Assembly: GCF_001547935.1 (NCBI RefSeq) | Contig: NZ_AP014635.1 | Span: 1,860,001-1,924,000 of the forward strand | Direction of reading: 5' to 3' | Length of the DNA: 64,000 nucleotides | DNA from: Vibrio tritonius | Lineage (GTDB): Bacteria > Pseudomonadota > Gammaproteobacteria > Enterobacterales > Vibrionaceae | Shown here: in pieces, positions 33,321-43,767 of the stretch | How the letters are laid out: each line of letters starts with the position of its first letter | Numbering within the stretch: the first letter of the stretch is position 1 | The notes under the pieces: generated by a model | Seen by the model: only the letters and a program-made list of their open reading frames with translations | The model's database searches: none | Told to the model about the DNA's origin: nothing | Translations under genes and position numbers: made by a program

Positions 33321-35150
33321 TTATTTAGATTCAAAAGAACCTAAGTCTGGTGCACTACCGTTGTAATCAAGACCCACATTGGTACCAGCATCAATAAGGT
33401 CACTGCCTGATTTCAAGTGGAAAGACTTAACGACTGGCAAACTACCATCGCTTTGGCGGTCAGCCAGTAAGCCATCAATACTTACGCTATTGAAGTCAGA
33501 TGATGAAGCTGAAAGGCCATTCTGCCAGCTGTTGTTAGAAATGCTGGTTGAACTGCCGCCAAATTTGTCGCTGTTATCCCCACCCAAAGAAACGCTGTTT
33601 TTGATAGTCAGTTTCTTCAATTGACGAGAGCTGCCATCACCCAAACCAAAGTTACGGTCATTATCATACGCAACTGCGTTGTAGATAGTAACAGTGCCTC
33701 GGTTACTGTTTTGGTCATAGCCATCTGCTGTGTTACCAGCAGAAATAGTATTGATGTACAGACCGTTGTGAGCTAGATCTTTATCGTCACTACCACCGGT
33801 TTTAAAGCCGTTACCATCACCAGCACCTTTCACACCATTTTTCTGATAACCGTTTCTGATCATCCAAGTGTATTCTAGAGTGGTGGTTACAGAGCTACCG
33901 TTATCACGTAGGTAACCATCAAAACCATCATCTAGGTTATTCCATGCACGACAACCGTAGAAGTAGTTACCAGTCCCTACCGTTAATTTAGCGGCAAAGC
34001 CGTCAGCATTTTCAAGTGATGAGTCGGCATTGTAGTAAGAGTCTGAGTTTTTGATAAAGTTATACGCCGCGCCACTGCTGATCTGTAAACCGGTATCGGC
34101 GTTTTCATAGAACTTCATAAACTCAATGGTATTGTGAGACCCTGTGAGGTACATACCATTATCGCCTGCTTTAGTGATATCAATACCGTAGATATGCCAG
34201 TAATTTGCACTCACTTGGAAACCACGGTTAGAGCTCTTTTCAGACATTGCTTGGAAATTAAATACCGGGTGATCGTCTCCAGGATACACACTCAGTACGA
34301 TAGCTTTAGATGACGTACCACTGTTTTTTATCTTAATGGTGTCTGAAGGATAGTAAGTACCTTCACGAACGTAGATAACATCGCCAGCGCTGGCGTCATC
34401 AATCGCCTCAAGTAAACCAGCCAAGCTAGAGACTACCGTTGCACTGGACTTCTTACTTTTAATAAATGAAGGGTATCCGTTGGTCAAAGGTTCACTGTTC
34501 GCCCCAGCACTTTTAGCTGCAGATGCGGTAGGCGCAGCAGAAGAACTTGAGATATCAACAGTTGACGAGCTACCAGAATCAGAATCGGATGAACTGTCTG
34601 AATCAGAACTTGTAGAACCACAGGTTCTGGTCACAGGTTCAAGCCACCAGCGCTGAGAACTGCCACCGGCATCGGAGTTTTGATAAACATCAGAACCTTC
34701 TGATGAACCCGCAACCGTCATAAGCAAATCGGACTTGGCATTGATGATTTTATACGCCCCTTTATAGGTGCCAGATGTTACCTGCTCCAATTCCCACTCT
34801 TGACTTGTCGAACCACTGAAAGGCTTTTGTTGAATGGTGGCACCATTACTTTTCGACCCACCTTCCACCGTGGCAGCATAATCGGTATTAGAAGCCTGAA
34901 TCGCCCAATATCCATTGCTCTGCTTATTTAAGTAGAATCGTTGCGAATCACTGCCCGTGTTTTTTTCTATCTCTACGTTTGCTTTTTTCGCTGTCGATTC
35001 AGCGGCAACAAGCATATCTACACCGGTACTAACAATTTTGTACACGACCCCATCAACAGCCGCATCGGTACAATAATCTGCTGCGTAAACTTGGCTACTG
35101 ACCATAGCGGAGCCCATTATTCCCGCAATAACAATGGGCAAAGTTTTCAT
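33321..35150 (-). CDS. Secreted RICIN-PL9 pectate lyase
   Basis: About 609 residues from the ATG at 35150. A signal peptide (to about residue 23, VSSQVYA) is followed by a RICIN-type beta-trefoil lectin (25-175, with QEWELE and QRWWLEP repeats), a Ser/Asp linker (about 178-205) and a right-handed beta-helix (240-609). PL9 residues are visible: D383 and K388 in NADGFAAKL (calcium ligand and catalytic base) and D407, D408, D411 in NNLDDGFDG. It should cut pectate outside the cell by beta-elimination with calcium, the lectin giving binding to polysaccharide. No other pectin genes are in the window. The chemoreceptor next door could serve the same habitat. Confidence 0.9.
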   Translation of the reverse strand: MKTLPIVIAGIMGSAMVSSQVYAADYCTDAAVDGVVYKIVSTGVDMLVAAESTAKKANVEIEKNTGSDSQRFYLNKQSNGYWAIQASNTDYAATVEGGSKSNGATIQQKPFSGSTSQEWELEQVTSGTYKGAYKIINAKSDLLMTVAGSSEGSDVYQNSDAGGSSQRWWLEPVTRTCGSTSSDSDSSSDSDSGSSSTVDISSSSAAPTASAAKSAGANSEPLTNGYPSFIKSKKSSATVVSSLAGLLEAIDDASAGDVIYVREGTYYPSDTIKIKNSGTSSKAIVLSVYPGDDHPVFNFQAMSEKSSNRGFQVSANYWHIYGIDITKAGDNGMYLTGSHNTIEFMKFYENADTGLQISSGAAYNFIKNSDSYYNADSSLENADGFAAKLTVGTGNYFYGCRAWNNLDDGFDGYLRDNGSSVTTTLEYTWMIRNGYQKNGVKGAGDGNGFKTGGSDDKDLAHNGLYINTISAGNTADGYDQNSNRGTVTIYNAVAYDNDRNFGLGDGSSRQLKKLTIKNSVSLGGDNSDKFGGSSTSISNNSWQNGLSASSSDFNSVSIDGLLADRQSDGSLPVVKSFHLKSGSDLIDAGTNVGLDYNGSAPDLGSFESK

Positions 35151-35799
35151 ATTGTTCACTTTCACCGTTTTGAGTCCTTCTAGATTCAACATATAAAGTA
35201 ACACTTTCGATTGTCCATCAGCGATATATCACAACTGCTTGTTGCTGATTCGAATCAATGCTATCAAACTAATTGACCATCAAAATAAAAAGAATTGAAG
35301 AAATGGATGGAAAACTAATAAATGAAATAACGTTTTATTTTGTTGAAAATCTTTAGCAGAGTTCACAAAAATATTATTAACAATATGGTATTAAATTATG
35401 TAAATGTGTGATTACCGTTCGAAAAATTAATTTGGCAAATAAATGAATTTTGGAAAACCGAACTATAGGATAAATAAAAACAGCTAAAAATGCGTATAAA
35501 AACCCAGAATTAAAAATGTGCTCACCTCGACCTTAAGAACTAACACCTAGCGAATGCAATGCATGAAAAAACACTATAAATTAACACCTTAATGACACTC
35601 AAGGCAAAAAGTCTTAGCGAGTTTTACATAACCTGCGCTTAATTTCGCCATTAGCACACCTATTTTTCATATCAATTTGGTTTTAAAAAAATTGAAAAAC
35701 CAAACAATCTATTTGTGTAAAACTAATATTTAACATAATTAACAATAAGAAATACCAGCTCAAAAATTCATACTTTTGTTGTATCAGAATGGACATAAA
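35151..35799. other. Long AT-rich divergent intergenic region
   Basis: About 650 bp between the lyase and chemoreceptor starts. It holds no gene, terminator or repeat that I can support. It presumably contains both promoters. Its length suggests room for several regulator sites. Confidence 0.5.
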
Positions 35800-37392
35800 A
35801 TGAAGTTATCAAATCAACTATCTTTAATTGTAGGTATCGTTGCAGTAGGTTTTACCATACTGTGTGTTGTCGCTTTAAATTCCCTCAAAACAAACTTGGT
35901 TAACGGTTACCAACATGAAATTGAATCGGTATTAACTTACGCCAAAAATCAGTCGATGATTTACATCAACCAATCAGAAAAAGGACTCATTAGCAGAGAA
36001 GAAGCCGAGAAAAAAGTTGTCGAGGTACTTTCTGGTGTCCGTTCAGGCACCTCTTACCTGTGGGCCAATGACAACAATGCCAACACTCGCGTACACATCA
36101 AAACCCAAAAACTTGGTACATTTCAAAAGTCATACGCGCCAGACTTGGCAAAAATCCAAGCCTCTAAAACAGGCTACGATTTTGATGTTAAATTGAACGC
36201 CAAGCCCGGACTCGATCATAAAGTCTATAAAATGAATGGTAAGACTCTCCTTCCTAAATGGAACTGGGTTATCGGCATCGGCGTTTATATGGATGATGTA
36301 GATAACGCCTATTGGAGTTTTGCGACGCAATTTATCGTGATCGCGGGCATTATTTTGATCGCCATTATTGGTATCAGTGTGGTAATGGTTCGCACCATAC
36401 TCAATAAGTTAGGCGGCGAACTCAACTATGCGGTTGAAGTAACACAATCCATTGCCAAAGGTGAATTGGCTAAAACCATCGAAGGCAAATTCAAACCAGA
36501 CAGCCTATTAGGCGCGATTTCTACCATGCAATCGTCATTAAAGCTTATGGTTGCGGATATTCAAAGCGGGGCTACCCAACTTCGCACGGCGAGTAATGAT
36601 TTGAACCAACAGTTTGAGAACATCGCGAAGGATTCAAAAGCCTCATCCGATGCCTCTATTTCTACCGCGACCGCAATCACTGAGCTATCTAGCTGCATTA
36701 ATGAGATTTCGCAAAACTCTTTACTGTCGGAACAAAACTCAGAAAAATCCTCACAACTATGCATTAGTGGCGAAGAACTTGTTCATCAATCCAATGACGT
36801 CACCAATGATATTTCGAATCAAATTTCGACCTCAATCGACAATTTCAAAAAGCTTAAACAAAAATCAAGCAGCATTGGCAACATCGTCGATGTGATAACA
36901 GAAATTGCCGAACAAACCAACCTACTAGCACTCAACGCCGCCATTGAAGCCGCTCGAGCAGGCGAACAAGGCCGAGGGTTTGCGGTTGTCGCTGATGAAG
37001 TAAGAACACTGGCGTCACGCACCGCCCATGCAACAAGGGAAATTACGTCCACCATTCAAGAGATGCAATCGGAAACCGACTCCGTAGAACACTCGCTTGA
37101 GTCCATGATACCTAAAGTAGGGAAAAGCGTTGCCAGTGCCGACGAAGTGACCAACATGCTGATCGACATTCAACAAAGCTCGTCTGACACGCTTAACTTA
37201 ATTCGTGGTGTCGCCAGCTCAACCTCGGAACAGAAGCTCGCCGCCGATGAGTTATCAGAACATGTCGAAAAGATATCGAACATGGTAAAAAGTACCGCCG
37301 ACGCCATCGCAAGCTGCAAAGAAACGGTTTCCTATCTCGATCAACTGTCGCACAAGCTTACGCAAAATATTGGGTACTTCGCATTGAAATAG
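35800..37392 (+). CDS. Methyl-accepting chemotaxis protein with single Cache domain
   Basis: About 530 residues from the ATG at 35800; the TTG at 35776 adds little. Order: membrane helix (residues 5-27), periplasmic single Cache domain (with [14 protein letters not shown] and a later [14 protein letters not shown]), second membrane helix (near 185-207), HAMP region, and a cytoplasmic signalling domain with the hairpin tip [34 protein letters not shown]. sCache_2 receptors of this type often sense small carboxylates. There is no C-terminal CheR-binding pentapeptide. It is a single gene. Confidence 0.9.
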   Translation: MKLSNQLSLIVGIVAVGFTILCVVALNSLKTNLVNGYQHEIESVLTYAKNQSMIYINQSEKGLISREEAEKKVVEVLSGVRSGTSYLWANDNNANTRVHIKTQKLGTFQKSYAPDLAKIQASKTGYDFDVKLNAKPGLDHKVYKMNGKTLLPKWNWVIGIGVYMDDVDNAYWSFATQFIVIAGIILIAIIGISVVMVRTILNKLGGELNYAVEVTQSIAKGELAKTIEGKFKPDSLLGAISTMQSSLKLMVADIQSGATQLRTASNDLNQQFENIAKDSKASSDASISTATAITELSSCINEISQNSLLSEQNSEKSSQLCISGEELVHQSNDVTNDISNQISTSIDNFKKLKQKSSSIGNIVDVITEIAEQTNLLALNAAIEAARAGEQGRGFAVVADEVRTLASRTAHATREITSTIQEMQSETDSVEHSLESMIPKVGKSVASADEVTNMLIDIQQSSSDTLNLIRGVASSTSEQKLAADELSEHVEKISNMVKSTADAIASCKETVSYLDQLSHKLTQNIGYFALK

Positions 37393-37546
37393 AAACATCG
37401 ATGTTTCTTATCTCAGGCCAAAGTCGCTACTTGATAAACGGAGTGAGCGGCTTGGCCCTTTCACCATACGTTGTGATGAGTGAAATAGCAGCAAGAGAAA
37501 TAAACACTTAGATCATATCATTGCCTAAGCTCTGCCCCAAAATCGG

Positions 37547-38428
37547 TTACTTTCCCTGATAACGCAGTGTATTGACCAATGCCTGAAAAGCGGGAGAATC
37601 CTGCCTGCGATGAGGATAATATAAATAGTAGCCATCAAAATAGGGACACCAGTCGAGCATAAAAGCAACCAGTTTTCCTTGCTGCAAGTACTCCTCGACA
37701 TAATACTCGGGCAAATAGGCAACACCTATCCCATCTAAAGCCGCAGCAAGAACATGTGGATTACTGTTCGCGGTGTATTGACCTTTTACTTTTAAATTGA
37801 GCTTTTTATCCCCTTTTTGAAATTCCCATGCATATAAGCCACTTTTATCTGAGTAGCGAATATTGATGCAGTTATGACTTAGCAAATCTTCTGGCTTTTT
37901 AGGTGCACTGTGGTTACGCAAATACTGCGGGGAAGCCACCAGAACCTGTCGCCAGTCTGGGCTGATTTTTACAGCAATCATGTCATTATTGAGATCTTCA
38001 CCTAACCGAATGCCCGCATCGAAACGATCTTTAACGATATCTGTCAGGGAGTAATTCACTGAAACCTCAATGTTAACCTCTGGATATCGGCTTAAAAAAC
38101 GAGGTAACTTAGGCTGGAGAATATACTGTATAGCATCATCTGCAGCGGTGATGCGAATATTGCCCGCAGGTTTATCTTTCAGTTCATTGAGCCTTAGAAT
38201 GGCATCATCGACTTTGTCAAACAAAGGCGTTAAATCATCAATGAGTTGCCTGCCCGCCTCTGTCGGTGAAACGCTCCGAGTGGTTCGAGCAAATAGTCTC
38301 ACCCCTAACCGCTCTTCAAGCACTTTTAATGTATGGCTTAAAGCCGAGGGGGTCACACCGAGTTCAGCAGCGGCTTTGGTTAAGCTGCCGTGACGTGCAA
38401 TCACAAGAAATGCTTTTAATTCATCCAA
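37547..38428 (-). CDS. LysR-type regulator next to alcohol dehydrogenase
   Basis: About 294 residues from a TTG at 38428, which has AAGGAG six bases upstream and puts the helix-turn-helix ([24 protein letters not shown]) at the normal position; the ATG-type starts upstream (38494, 38509) would add an atypical basic tail. The effector domain follows the usual LysR order ([32 protein letters not shown]). It is divergent from the dehydrogenase at 38725. A 40-bp element shared by that gene and the YqhD-type gene suggests it controls both. Confidence 0.87.
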   Translation of the reverse strand: MDELKAFLVIARHGSLTKAAAELGVTPSALSHTLKVLEERLGVRLFARTTRSVSPTEAGRQLIDDLTPLFDKVDDAILRLNELKDKPAGNIRITAADDAIQYILQPKLPRFLSRYPEVNIEVSVNYSLTDIVKDRFDAGIRLGEDLNNDMIAVKISPDWRQVLVASPQYLRNHSAPKKPEDLLSHNCINIRYSDKSGLYAWEFQKGDKKLNLKVKGQYTANSNPHVLAAALDGIGVAYLPEYYVEEYLQQGKLVAFMLDWCPYFDGYYLYYPHRRQDSPAFQALVNTLRYQGK

Positions 38429-38494
38429 CTTAGCTCTCCTTTTTCGTCGCCGAAGTATAGCATTCGATATTGCTATCGAGACCTCGTGATTCAT

Positions 38495-38534
38495 GAATAT
38501 TACTAACAAATGAATGAAATTTCAGACTATTAAT
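38495..38534. promoter_or_regulatory. Shared 40-bp upstream element, copy 1
   Basis: The stretch GAAT..TACTAACAAATGAAT..CTATTAAT is matched at 32 of 40 bases, with no gap, by 40086-40125. It lies between the divergent LysR and alcohol dehydrogenase genes and is a candidate LysR binding site plus promoter part. Confidence 0.6.
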
Positions 38535-38724
38535 CTGCAGGTCTCTATTTGGTAGATTAGCTATTGAGTGGCAAAAAATGGAGAACGTAACATATGTTCA
38601 ATATTTTCATAATGTTAAGAACATAAGCCCACCATTACAAACCCAATTGGCTTGAGCCATCACAGCACAAAAACACGGTATCTATTCGTCACCATTATTG
38701 ATAACCCAGTATGGAGAAATGGGC

Positions 38725-39879
38725 ATGAATGAAGAGACAGATAAACAGAGAAGAAAAGTATTAAAACTCACAGGAGCGATAGGCGTTGGCGCAATGCTCG
38801 CAAGCCCTTTCAATGTTTTCGCCAGCGAGCCGAATCGGCGAATTCCATCGCGTGGTTACGCAGCGTTTGATGAATCTGGTGTACTAAAACCTTGGACCTT
38901 TGAACGTCGACCTGTGGGCGATAACGATATTCTTATCGACATCAAGTTCGCCAGTATTTGCCGCTCCGATATCCACCAAGAAAAGGGGCACTGGGGTAAA
39001 CAGCAATACCCACAAGTACCCGGCCATGAAATCGTCGGCATTGTCTCTGCGGTAGGGAAAAACGTTTCAAAATTCAAAGTGGGTGATCGGGCTGGCGTGG
39101 GTTGTATGTGCGGAAATCACTATCACCACCATGCTACCGATGAAGAACAATACAACGCCGATACTCTATTTACCTATGGTTTCCCCGACGATCGCTCGCC
39201 GACTGGCATCACTCAAGGCGGGTACTCCAACAATATCGTGGTCGAAGAAGAGTTTGCGGTACACATTCCGCAAAGTGTTAGCTTTCAAGAAGCCGTGCCG
39301 CTACTTTGCGCAGGCATTACCACCTACTCACCACTGATGCGTGCCGACATTAAACCTGGCATGAAAGTGGGCGTCGCGGGGATTGGTGGCTTAGGCCATC
39401 TTGCCGTGAAAATTGCCGTATCTAAAGGTGCGGAAGTGTACGCGTTCACCACCAGCCCAACCAAGGTCAAAGACATTCTTGCCTTTGGTGCCAAAGAGGC
39501 CATCGTGGTCGACGACCTCTCCAAGCTCCAGCCATACCATGGGCAACTGGATTATGTCATCTCCACTATCCCTTACGACTTTAACGTTGCTGCCTATGCA
39601 GCTGTGGTGAAACCGTACGGAACATTTACACAAGTTGGGATGCCGATCAATTCAGAAGTCACCATGAACGCACTCTATTTGGCCTTTTCCCGCGTTAATT
39701 TCAATGCGTCATTAATTGGCGGCATGAAAGAAACCCAAGAAGTGGTGAATTACTGCGCCAGCCATAATGTGCTGCCGAATATTGAGATGATCAACGCTAA
39801 CCAAATTAACCAAGCATGGGAAAACGTTGTCGATAAAAAAGCCCGTTATCGATATGTCATTGATGCGAGCACTTTTTAG
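38725..39879 (+). CDS. Zinc-type alcohol dehydrogenase with Tat-like signal
   Basis: About 384 residues from the ATG at 38725 (GGAG eight bases before). The N-terminus has a twin-arginine-like signal (RRKVLKLTGAIGVGAMLASPFNVFA), then a medium-chain dehydrogenase of the YahK/cinnamyl alcohol type: catalytic zinc residues in ICRSDIH, GHE and LLCAG, and the NADP fold GVAGIGGLGHLAVKIA. The structural-zinc loop is odd: GCMCGNHYHHHATDEEQYN has only two of the usual four cysteines, with His or Asn at the others. Export with bound nicotinamide cofactor would need Tat, which fits. Alternatively the leader is only a membrane anchor. Confidence 0.82.
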   Translation: MNEETDKQRRKVLKLTGAIGVGAMLASPFNVFASEPNRRIPSRGYAAFDESGVLKPWTFERRPVGDNDILIDIKFASICRSDIHQEKGHWGKQQYPQVPGHEIVGIVSAVGKNVSKFKVGDRAGVGCMCGNHYHHHATDEEQYNADTLFTYGFPDDRSPTGITQGGYSNNIVVEEEFAVHIPQSVSFQEAVPLLCAGITTYSPLMRADIKPGMKVGVAGIGGLGHLAVKIAVSKGAEVYAFTTSPTKVKDILAFGAKEAIVVDDLSKLQPYHGQLDYVISTIPYDFNVAAYAAVVKPYGTFTQVGMPINSEVTMNALYLAFSRVNFNASLIGGMKETQEVVNYCASHNVLPNIEMINANQINQAWENVVDKKARYRYVIDASTF

Positions 39880-39887
39880 TTAGCTAG

Positions 39888-39923
39888 AAAATAAGGAAGG
39901 CGAAATGTTTTCCTTATTTTTTT
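39888..39923 (+). terminator. Rho-independent terminator
   Basis: AAATAAGGAA and TTCCTTATTT pair around a GGCGAAATG loop with a T run, right after the dehydrogenase. Confidence 0.85.
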
Positions 39924-40085
39924 ATGACCAAAACTTTTGATTTTGCGTGATTCGGGCGGAATCGGTAATCACATCTCGATAAATCACTGCTGCGCCTGCT
40001 CTTCGTTACAAAGCCTATTACTTTTTAACCCAATAATTTCATTCAAAATCGATTATCCCTAACGTTGCGTGTCACTGGTATTTGT

Positions 40086-40125
40086 GAATTTCACTAACAA
40101 ATAAATCAAATTTGTAGCTATTAAT
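40086..40125 (+). promoter_or_regulatory. Shared 40-bp upstream element, copy 2
   Basis: The counterpart of 38495-38534, here about 109 bp upstream of the YqhD-type start. The best block is ACTAACAAATAAATCAAATTT and then CTATTAAT (split by four variable bases). The rest of 39924-40233 shows nothing else. Confidence 0.6.
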
Positions 40126-40233
40126 TCCTCGACGCTTGCTTGGTAAAGTCTTTCTCAACGAAGGCAAAAGGCAAATGCGATGTTTATGAAGCCTCTTTGC
40201 CTTTTCATTTTCTTAGTTTCAATAGGTTACTCA

Positions 40234-41391
40234 ATGGAAAACTTCATCTTTCATAATCCGGTTAAGGTGCTATTTGGCAAAAATCAAATCGCACAAATTA
40301 ATAACGAAGTTCCACAAGACAAGCGTGTCATGATTGTCTATGGCGGCGGCAGTGTGGTGAAAACGGGTGTTCTGCAACGCGTTAAAGATGCATTGCAAAA
40401 CGACATTATTTTCGAATTTGGCGGTGTTGAAGCGAACCCTCATTACGAAACACTGATGCGTGCCGTTGAGATCGTAAAATCAGAAAAAATCGACTTTTTG
40501 CTTGCTGTCGGTGGTGGCTCTGTTATTGACGGAACCAAATTCATTGCTGCCGCAGCAAAATATCAAGGTGATGCTTGGGAAATTGTCAAAAGCTACGGCA
40601 ATGTTGTGCAAGATGCGCTGCCGATTGGCTGTGTGTTAACCATCGCAGCAACAGGCTCAGAGATGAATAACGTGGCTGTAGTCACCAAAGCGGAAACCAA
40701 AGACAAATTGTTCTTTGGCTCTCCTTATGTGCTGCCAAAATTCTCAGTTTTAGAGCCAGAAATTACCTTTACGCTGCCTAAAAATCAGACCGCAAATGGT
40801 GTGGTAGATGCATTTATCCACATTCTGGAGCAATACATCACCTACCCTGTTAATGCCAAAATTCCTGACCGCATTGCAGAAGGTCTGCTTAATACGCTAA
40901 AAGAAGATGGACCAAAAGCGCTGACCCAACCTGATGACTATGAAGCGCGCGCCAATATTATGTGGTCTGCCACCATGGCATTAAACGGCGTACTAAGCAC
41001 AGGCGTTCCTGCCGACTGGGCAACACACATGATCGGTCAAGAAATAACTGGGCTTTATGGACTTGATCATGCCCAAACGCTAGCAATCGTATTGCCTGCG
41101 CTGTGGACTTTCTGCAAAAAAGAGAAATCCGCGAAGCTTGCCCAATACGCTGCTCGTGTATGGGACATCCCAGTGCAAGATGAACTGGTGATGGCGGAAA
41201 AAGCAATTGCATGCACTACTCAGTTCTTTGAATCCATGGGGATTAAAACCCATCTATCCGACTATGGATTAGGTGAAGACATCATCCCGATCGTCGTGGC
41301 GAAACTGGAAGAACACGGTCATGTGAATATTGGTGAAAACCAATCCATCACCGCTGAAAGTGCAGCCGAGATCCTTAAACTCGCACTCTAA
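40234..41391 (+). CDS. Iron-containing alcohol/aldehyde dehydrogenase, YqhD type
   Basis: About 385 residues from the ATG at 40234 (MENFIFHNPVKVLFG, the family start). A start at 40180 would add a hydrophobic 18-residue leader, unlikely for a cytosolic enzyme, although no strong ribosome site favours either. Motifs: GGGSVVKTG and AVGGGSVIDGTKFIA for NADP, and metal ligands near DAFIHILEQY and GLDHAQTLAIVLP. YqhD reduces short and toxic aldehydes with NADPH. The shared upstream element links it with the LysR/ADH pair as an aldehyde or alcohol response set. Confidence 0.9.
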   Translation: MENFIFHNPVKVLFGKNQIAQINNEVPQDKRVMIVYGGGSVVKTGVLQRVKDALQNDIIFEFGGVEANPHYETLMRAVEIVKSEKIDFLLAVGGGSVIDGTKFIAAAAKYQGDAWEIVKSYGNVVQDALPIGCVLTIAATGSEMNNVAVVTKAETKDKLFFGSPYVLPKFSVLEPEITFTLPKNQTANGVVDAFIHILEQYITYPVNAKIPDRIAEGLLNTLKEDGPKALTQPDDYEARANIMWSATMALNGVLSTGVPADWATHMIGQEITGLYGLDHAQTLAIVLPALWTFCKKEKSAKLAQYAARVWDIPVQDELVMAEKAIACTTQFFESMGIKTHLSDYGLGEDIIPIVVAKLEEHGHVNIGENQSITAESAAEILKLAL

Positions 41392-41492
41392 CATTAAGCA
41401 AATGGGGGAATGCGTTTGCTAGTGTTAAGAAAATATTTACCGGCATCGTTTCCCCTTATTGTTCAGCCTTCATTAAAAAAGGGAAGTTAATC

Positions 41493-42209
41493 ATGGCACG
41501 AATTTTCGTTTCGGGTTCAACAGATGGGCTCGGTTTAGCTACCGCTACAAGCCTATTAGAACAAGGCCATGAAGTCCTTGTTCATAGTCGAAATAGTGAG
41601 CGGCTTTCTCAAATTCAGCCCCTATTAAATAAAGGAGCCAAAGCCGTTATTGGTGATTTATCGCAGCTAGCACAACAAATTTCTGTTGCCGAGCAAATCA
41701 ATCAGCACGGACATATAGATGTAGCCATTCACAATGCAGGAACTACGAACCAACAGGATCTTTTTTCAGTGAACGTGCTCGCTCCCTATGTTTTAAGCGC
41801 TTTGGTACCGCAGCCTACTCGCCTAATTTATCTCAGCAGTAGTATGCATTTTGATGGTAGGAAAAACTTAGAGCTTGGGAGTGCAGAACTCACCTACTCC
41901 GATAGCAAATTACTTGTTACCACATTGAGTAATGCCATCGCTAACAGATGGCCAGATTCCTACTGTTTCAGTGTTGATCCCGGCTGGGTTCCCACCAAGA
42001 TGGGCGGCGCTCATGCACCAGATGATTTCATTGAGGGTTATCAGACCCAAGTTTGGCTGGCTACAACTAACATATTAACTTCTCTAACAAGTGGAACTTA
42101 TTGGCACCACAGACAGTGTGCTAAGCATCATATTGCGGCGGAAGATGAGCAGTTTCAAACACAGCTTCTTAACCATTTAGAAAAGATAAGTGGGATTGTC
42201 TTACCTTAA
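41493..42209 (+). CDS. SDR family oxidoreductase
   Basis: The protein of 238 residues is a short-chain dehydrogenase: cofactor motif GSTDGLGLATA at the start, NAG in AIHNAGTTN, a serine in YLSSSMHF and the YxxxK pair in TYSDSKLL. GGGAAG-type ribosome site (AAAGGGAAG) precedes the ATG. The substrate is unknown. It is 101 bp after the YqhD-type gene in the same direction and could be part of the same response. Confidence 0.88.
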   Translation: MARIFVSGSTDGLGLATATSLLEQGHEVLVHSRNSERLSQIQPLLNKGAKAVIGDLSQLAQQISVAEQINQHGHIDVAIHNAGTTNQQDLFSVNVLAPYVLSALVPQPTRLIYLSSSMHFDGRKNLELGSAELTYSDSKLLVTTLSNAIANRWPDSYCFSVDPGWVPTKMGGAHAPDDFIEGYQTQVWLATTNILTSLTSGTYWHHRQCAKHHIAAEDEQFQTQLLNHLEKISGIVLP

Positions 42210-42472
42210 CGTTAAGTATCGCACTCCCCATCCATAACCTAACAACATCAATAATTATTTTTACAACAACAAAGTGAGGAACCCTTCGATGGATAACTTT
42301 ACCCACCATTCACCAACGCGCGTTATAGGTTATCCGGCCTAATTCATCCAAATGATAGTCCCTACTGCAATAAATAACGGACTACTCGTTTCAACTTCAT
42401 CATAACATTCATTACTGAAAGAGCATGGATTGCATGCTCTTAAAAACACGATTACCTATTTTCGAGATATCC

Positions 42473-43639
42473 ATGACAAAACATGAAAAACCAATGCCTT
42501 ATATGGCGTTGCTCGCCTTTGCCATGACGGGTTTTATCTGCATTATGACAGAAACTATCCCAGCAGGTTTGCTTCCAGAGATAAGCCATGAGTTGGCGAT
42601 TCCACTATCGACAGCAGGCCAGTGGGTCACCGCCTATGCATTAGGTTCACTGTTTGCCGCGATTCCGTTAACCATTGCCACCCGCGCTTGGTCTCGCCGC
42701 ACTGTACTACTTACCACTGTGCTTGGTTTTATTCTGTTTAATAGCTTAACGGCATTATCAACCAACTTAGTGCTCACTTTCACTGCTCGCTTTTTAGCTG
42801 GAGCCTGTGCGGGATTAGCTTGGAGCTTACTGGCGAGTTATGCACGCCGCATCGTCGAGCCTTATCAACAAGGCAAAGCGATGGCAATCGCAATGGTGGG
42901 CACTCCGATTGCCCTTTCCGCTGGTGTTCCTTTAGGTACTTGGCTTGGGCAAGTTCTGGGCTGGCGTTTAACCTTTGGTGCAATGTCTTTGCTGTCTGCG
43001 TTACTGATTGTTTGGATCATCGTGTGCGTACCTAACGTTGCAGGCCAATCAAAACAGATGAAATTGGAATTTAGCAAAGTACTGCATATTAAAGGGGTTA
43101 AACCTGTATTGGCGGTGGTGCTGACATGGATGCTTGCGCATAACATTCTTTATACCTACATCGCGCCATTTGTTCAGCCATCGGGAATGAACAGCCATGT
43201 GCAGTGGGTCTTGATGATCTTTGGTCTCACCTCTTTAGTTGGCATTATCGTCACTGGTAAATTGATCGACAAATACTTGCGCAAAATGGTGTTGATTTCA
43301 CTGGCGTGCTTCTTCCTTGTCGCGGTCATTTTCAGTCTATTTATCAAAAGTTCCGATGTCATTCTGATTGGAACCGCCATCTGGGGATTAACCTTCGGCG
43401 GCGCGGCCACTCTACTGAATACCGCATTAGCTGATGCAGCAGGCGAATGGGCTGAACTGGCAATGTCTTTAACCGTAGTGAGTTGGAATAGTGCCATTTC
43501 CCTTGGCGGAATCGTAGGCGGCGTGCTGCTGCAATTCTATGGCACATCATCACTACCAATGACGTTAGCTGGGCTACTGTTCGTCAGTTTGTTGATCGTA
43601 AAAATCAATTCGACGTACGCGTTTCCTCACCGTCGATAA
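42473..43639 (+). CDS. MFS efflux transporter (sugar/purine-efflux group)
   Basis: About 388 residues from the ATG at 42473, with twelve helices. The start FICIMTETIPAGLLPEISHEL, the helix 2-3 loop and LAGACAGLAWSLLASYARRI resemble the DHA1 group that includes SotB, NepI and PbuE, exporters of sugars, ribonucleosides or drugs. Substrate not certain. The frame extends to 42425 but the earlier codons have no support. Confidence 0.85.
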   Translation: MTKHEKPMPYMALLAFAMTGFICIMTETIPAGLLPEISHELAIPLSTAGQWVTAYALGSLFAAIPLTIATRAWSRRTVLLTTVLGFILFNSLTALSTNLVLTFTARFLAGACAGLAWSLLASYARRIVEPYQQGKAMAIAMVGTPIALSAGVPLGTWLGQVLGWRLTFGAMSLLSALLIVWIIVCVPNVAGQSKQMKLEFSKVLHIKGVKPVLAVVLTWMLAHNILYTYIAPFVQPSGMNSHVQWVLMIFGLTSLVGIIVTGKLIDKYLRKMVLISLACFFLVAVIFSLFIKSSDVILIGTAIWGLTFGGAATLLNTALADAAGEWAELAMSLTVVSWNSAISLGGIVGGVLLQFYGTSSLPMTLAGLLFVSLLIVKINSTYAFPHRR

Positions 43640-43767
43640 GGCAGTTTTTATCGACAAATACCCACTCGGTTTCACCGTCTTATACAAGATTAAGAGGAAC
43701 ACTCTGGTTATTCGCGTCAATGTGAAACCGTTTATTTAACCATCATTCATTATCAATAGAGGTATCT

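Noticed and set aside
42290..42343. 17-codon frame (MDNFTHHSPTRVIGYPA) with AGGA upstream
   Set aside because: Too short, no repeat of amino acids or attenuator fold to make it a leader peptide.
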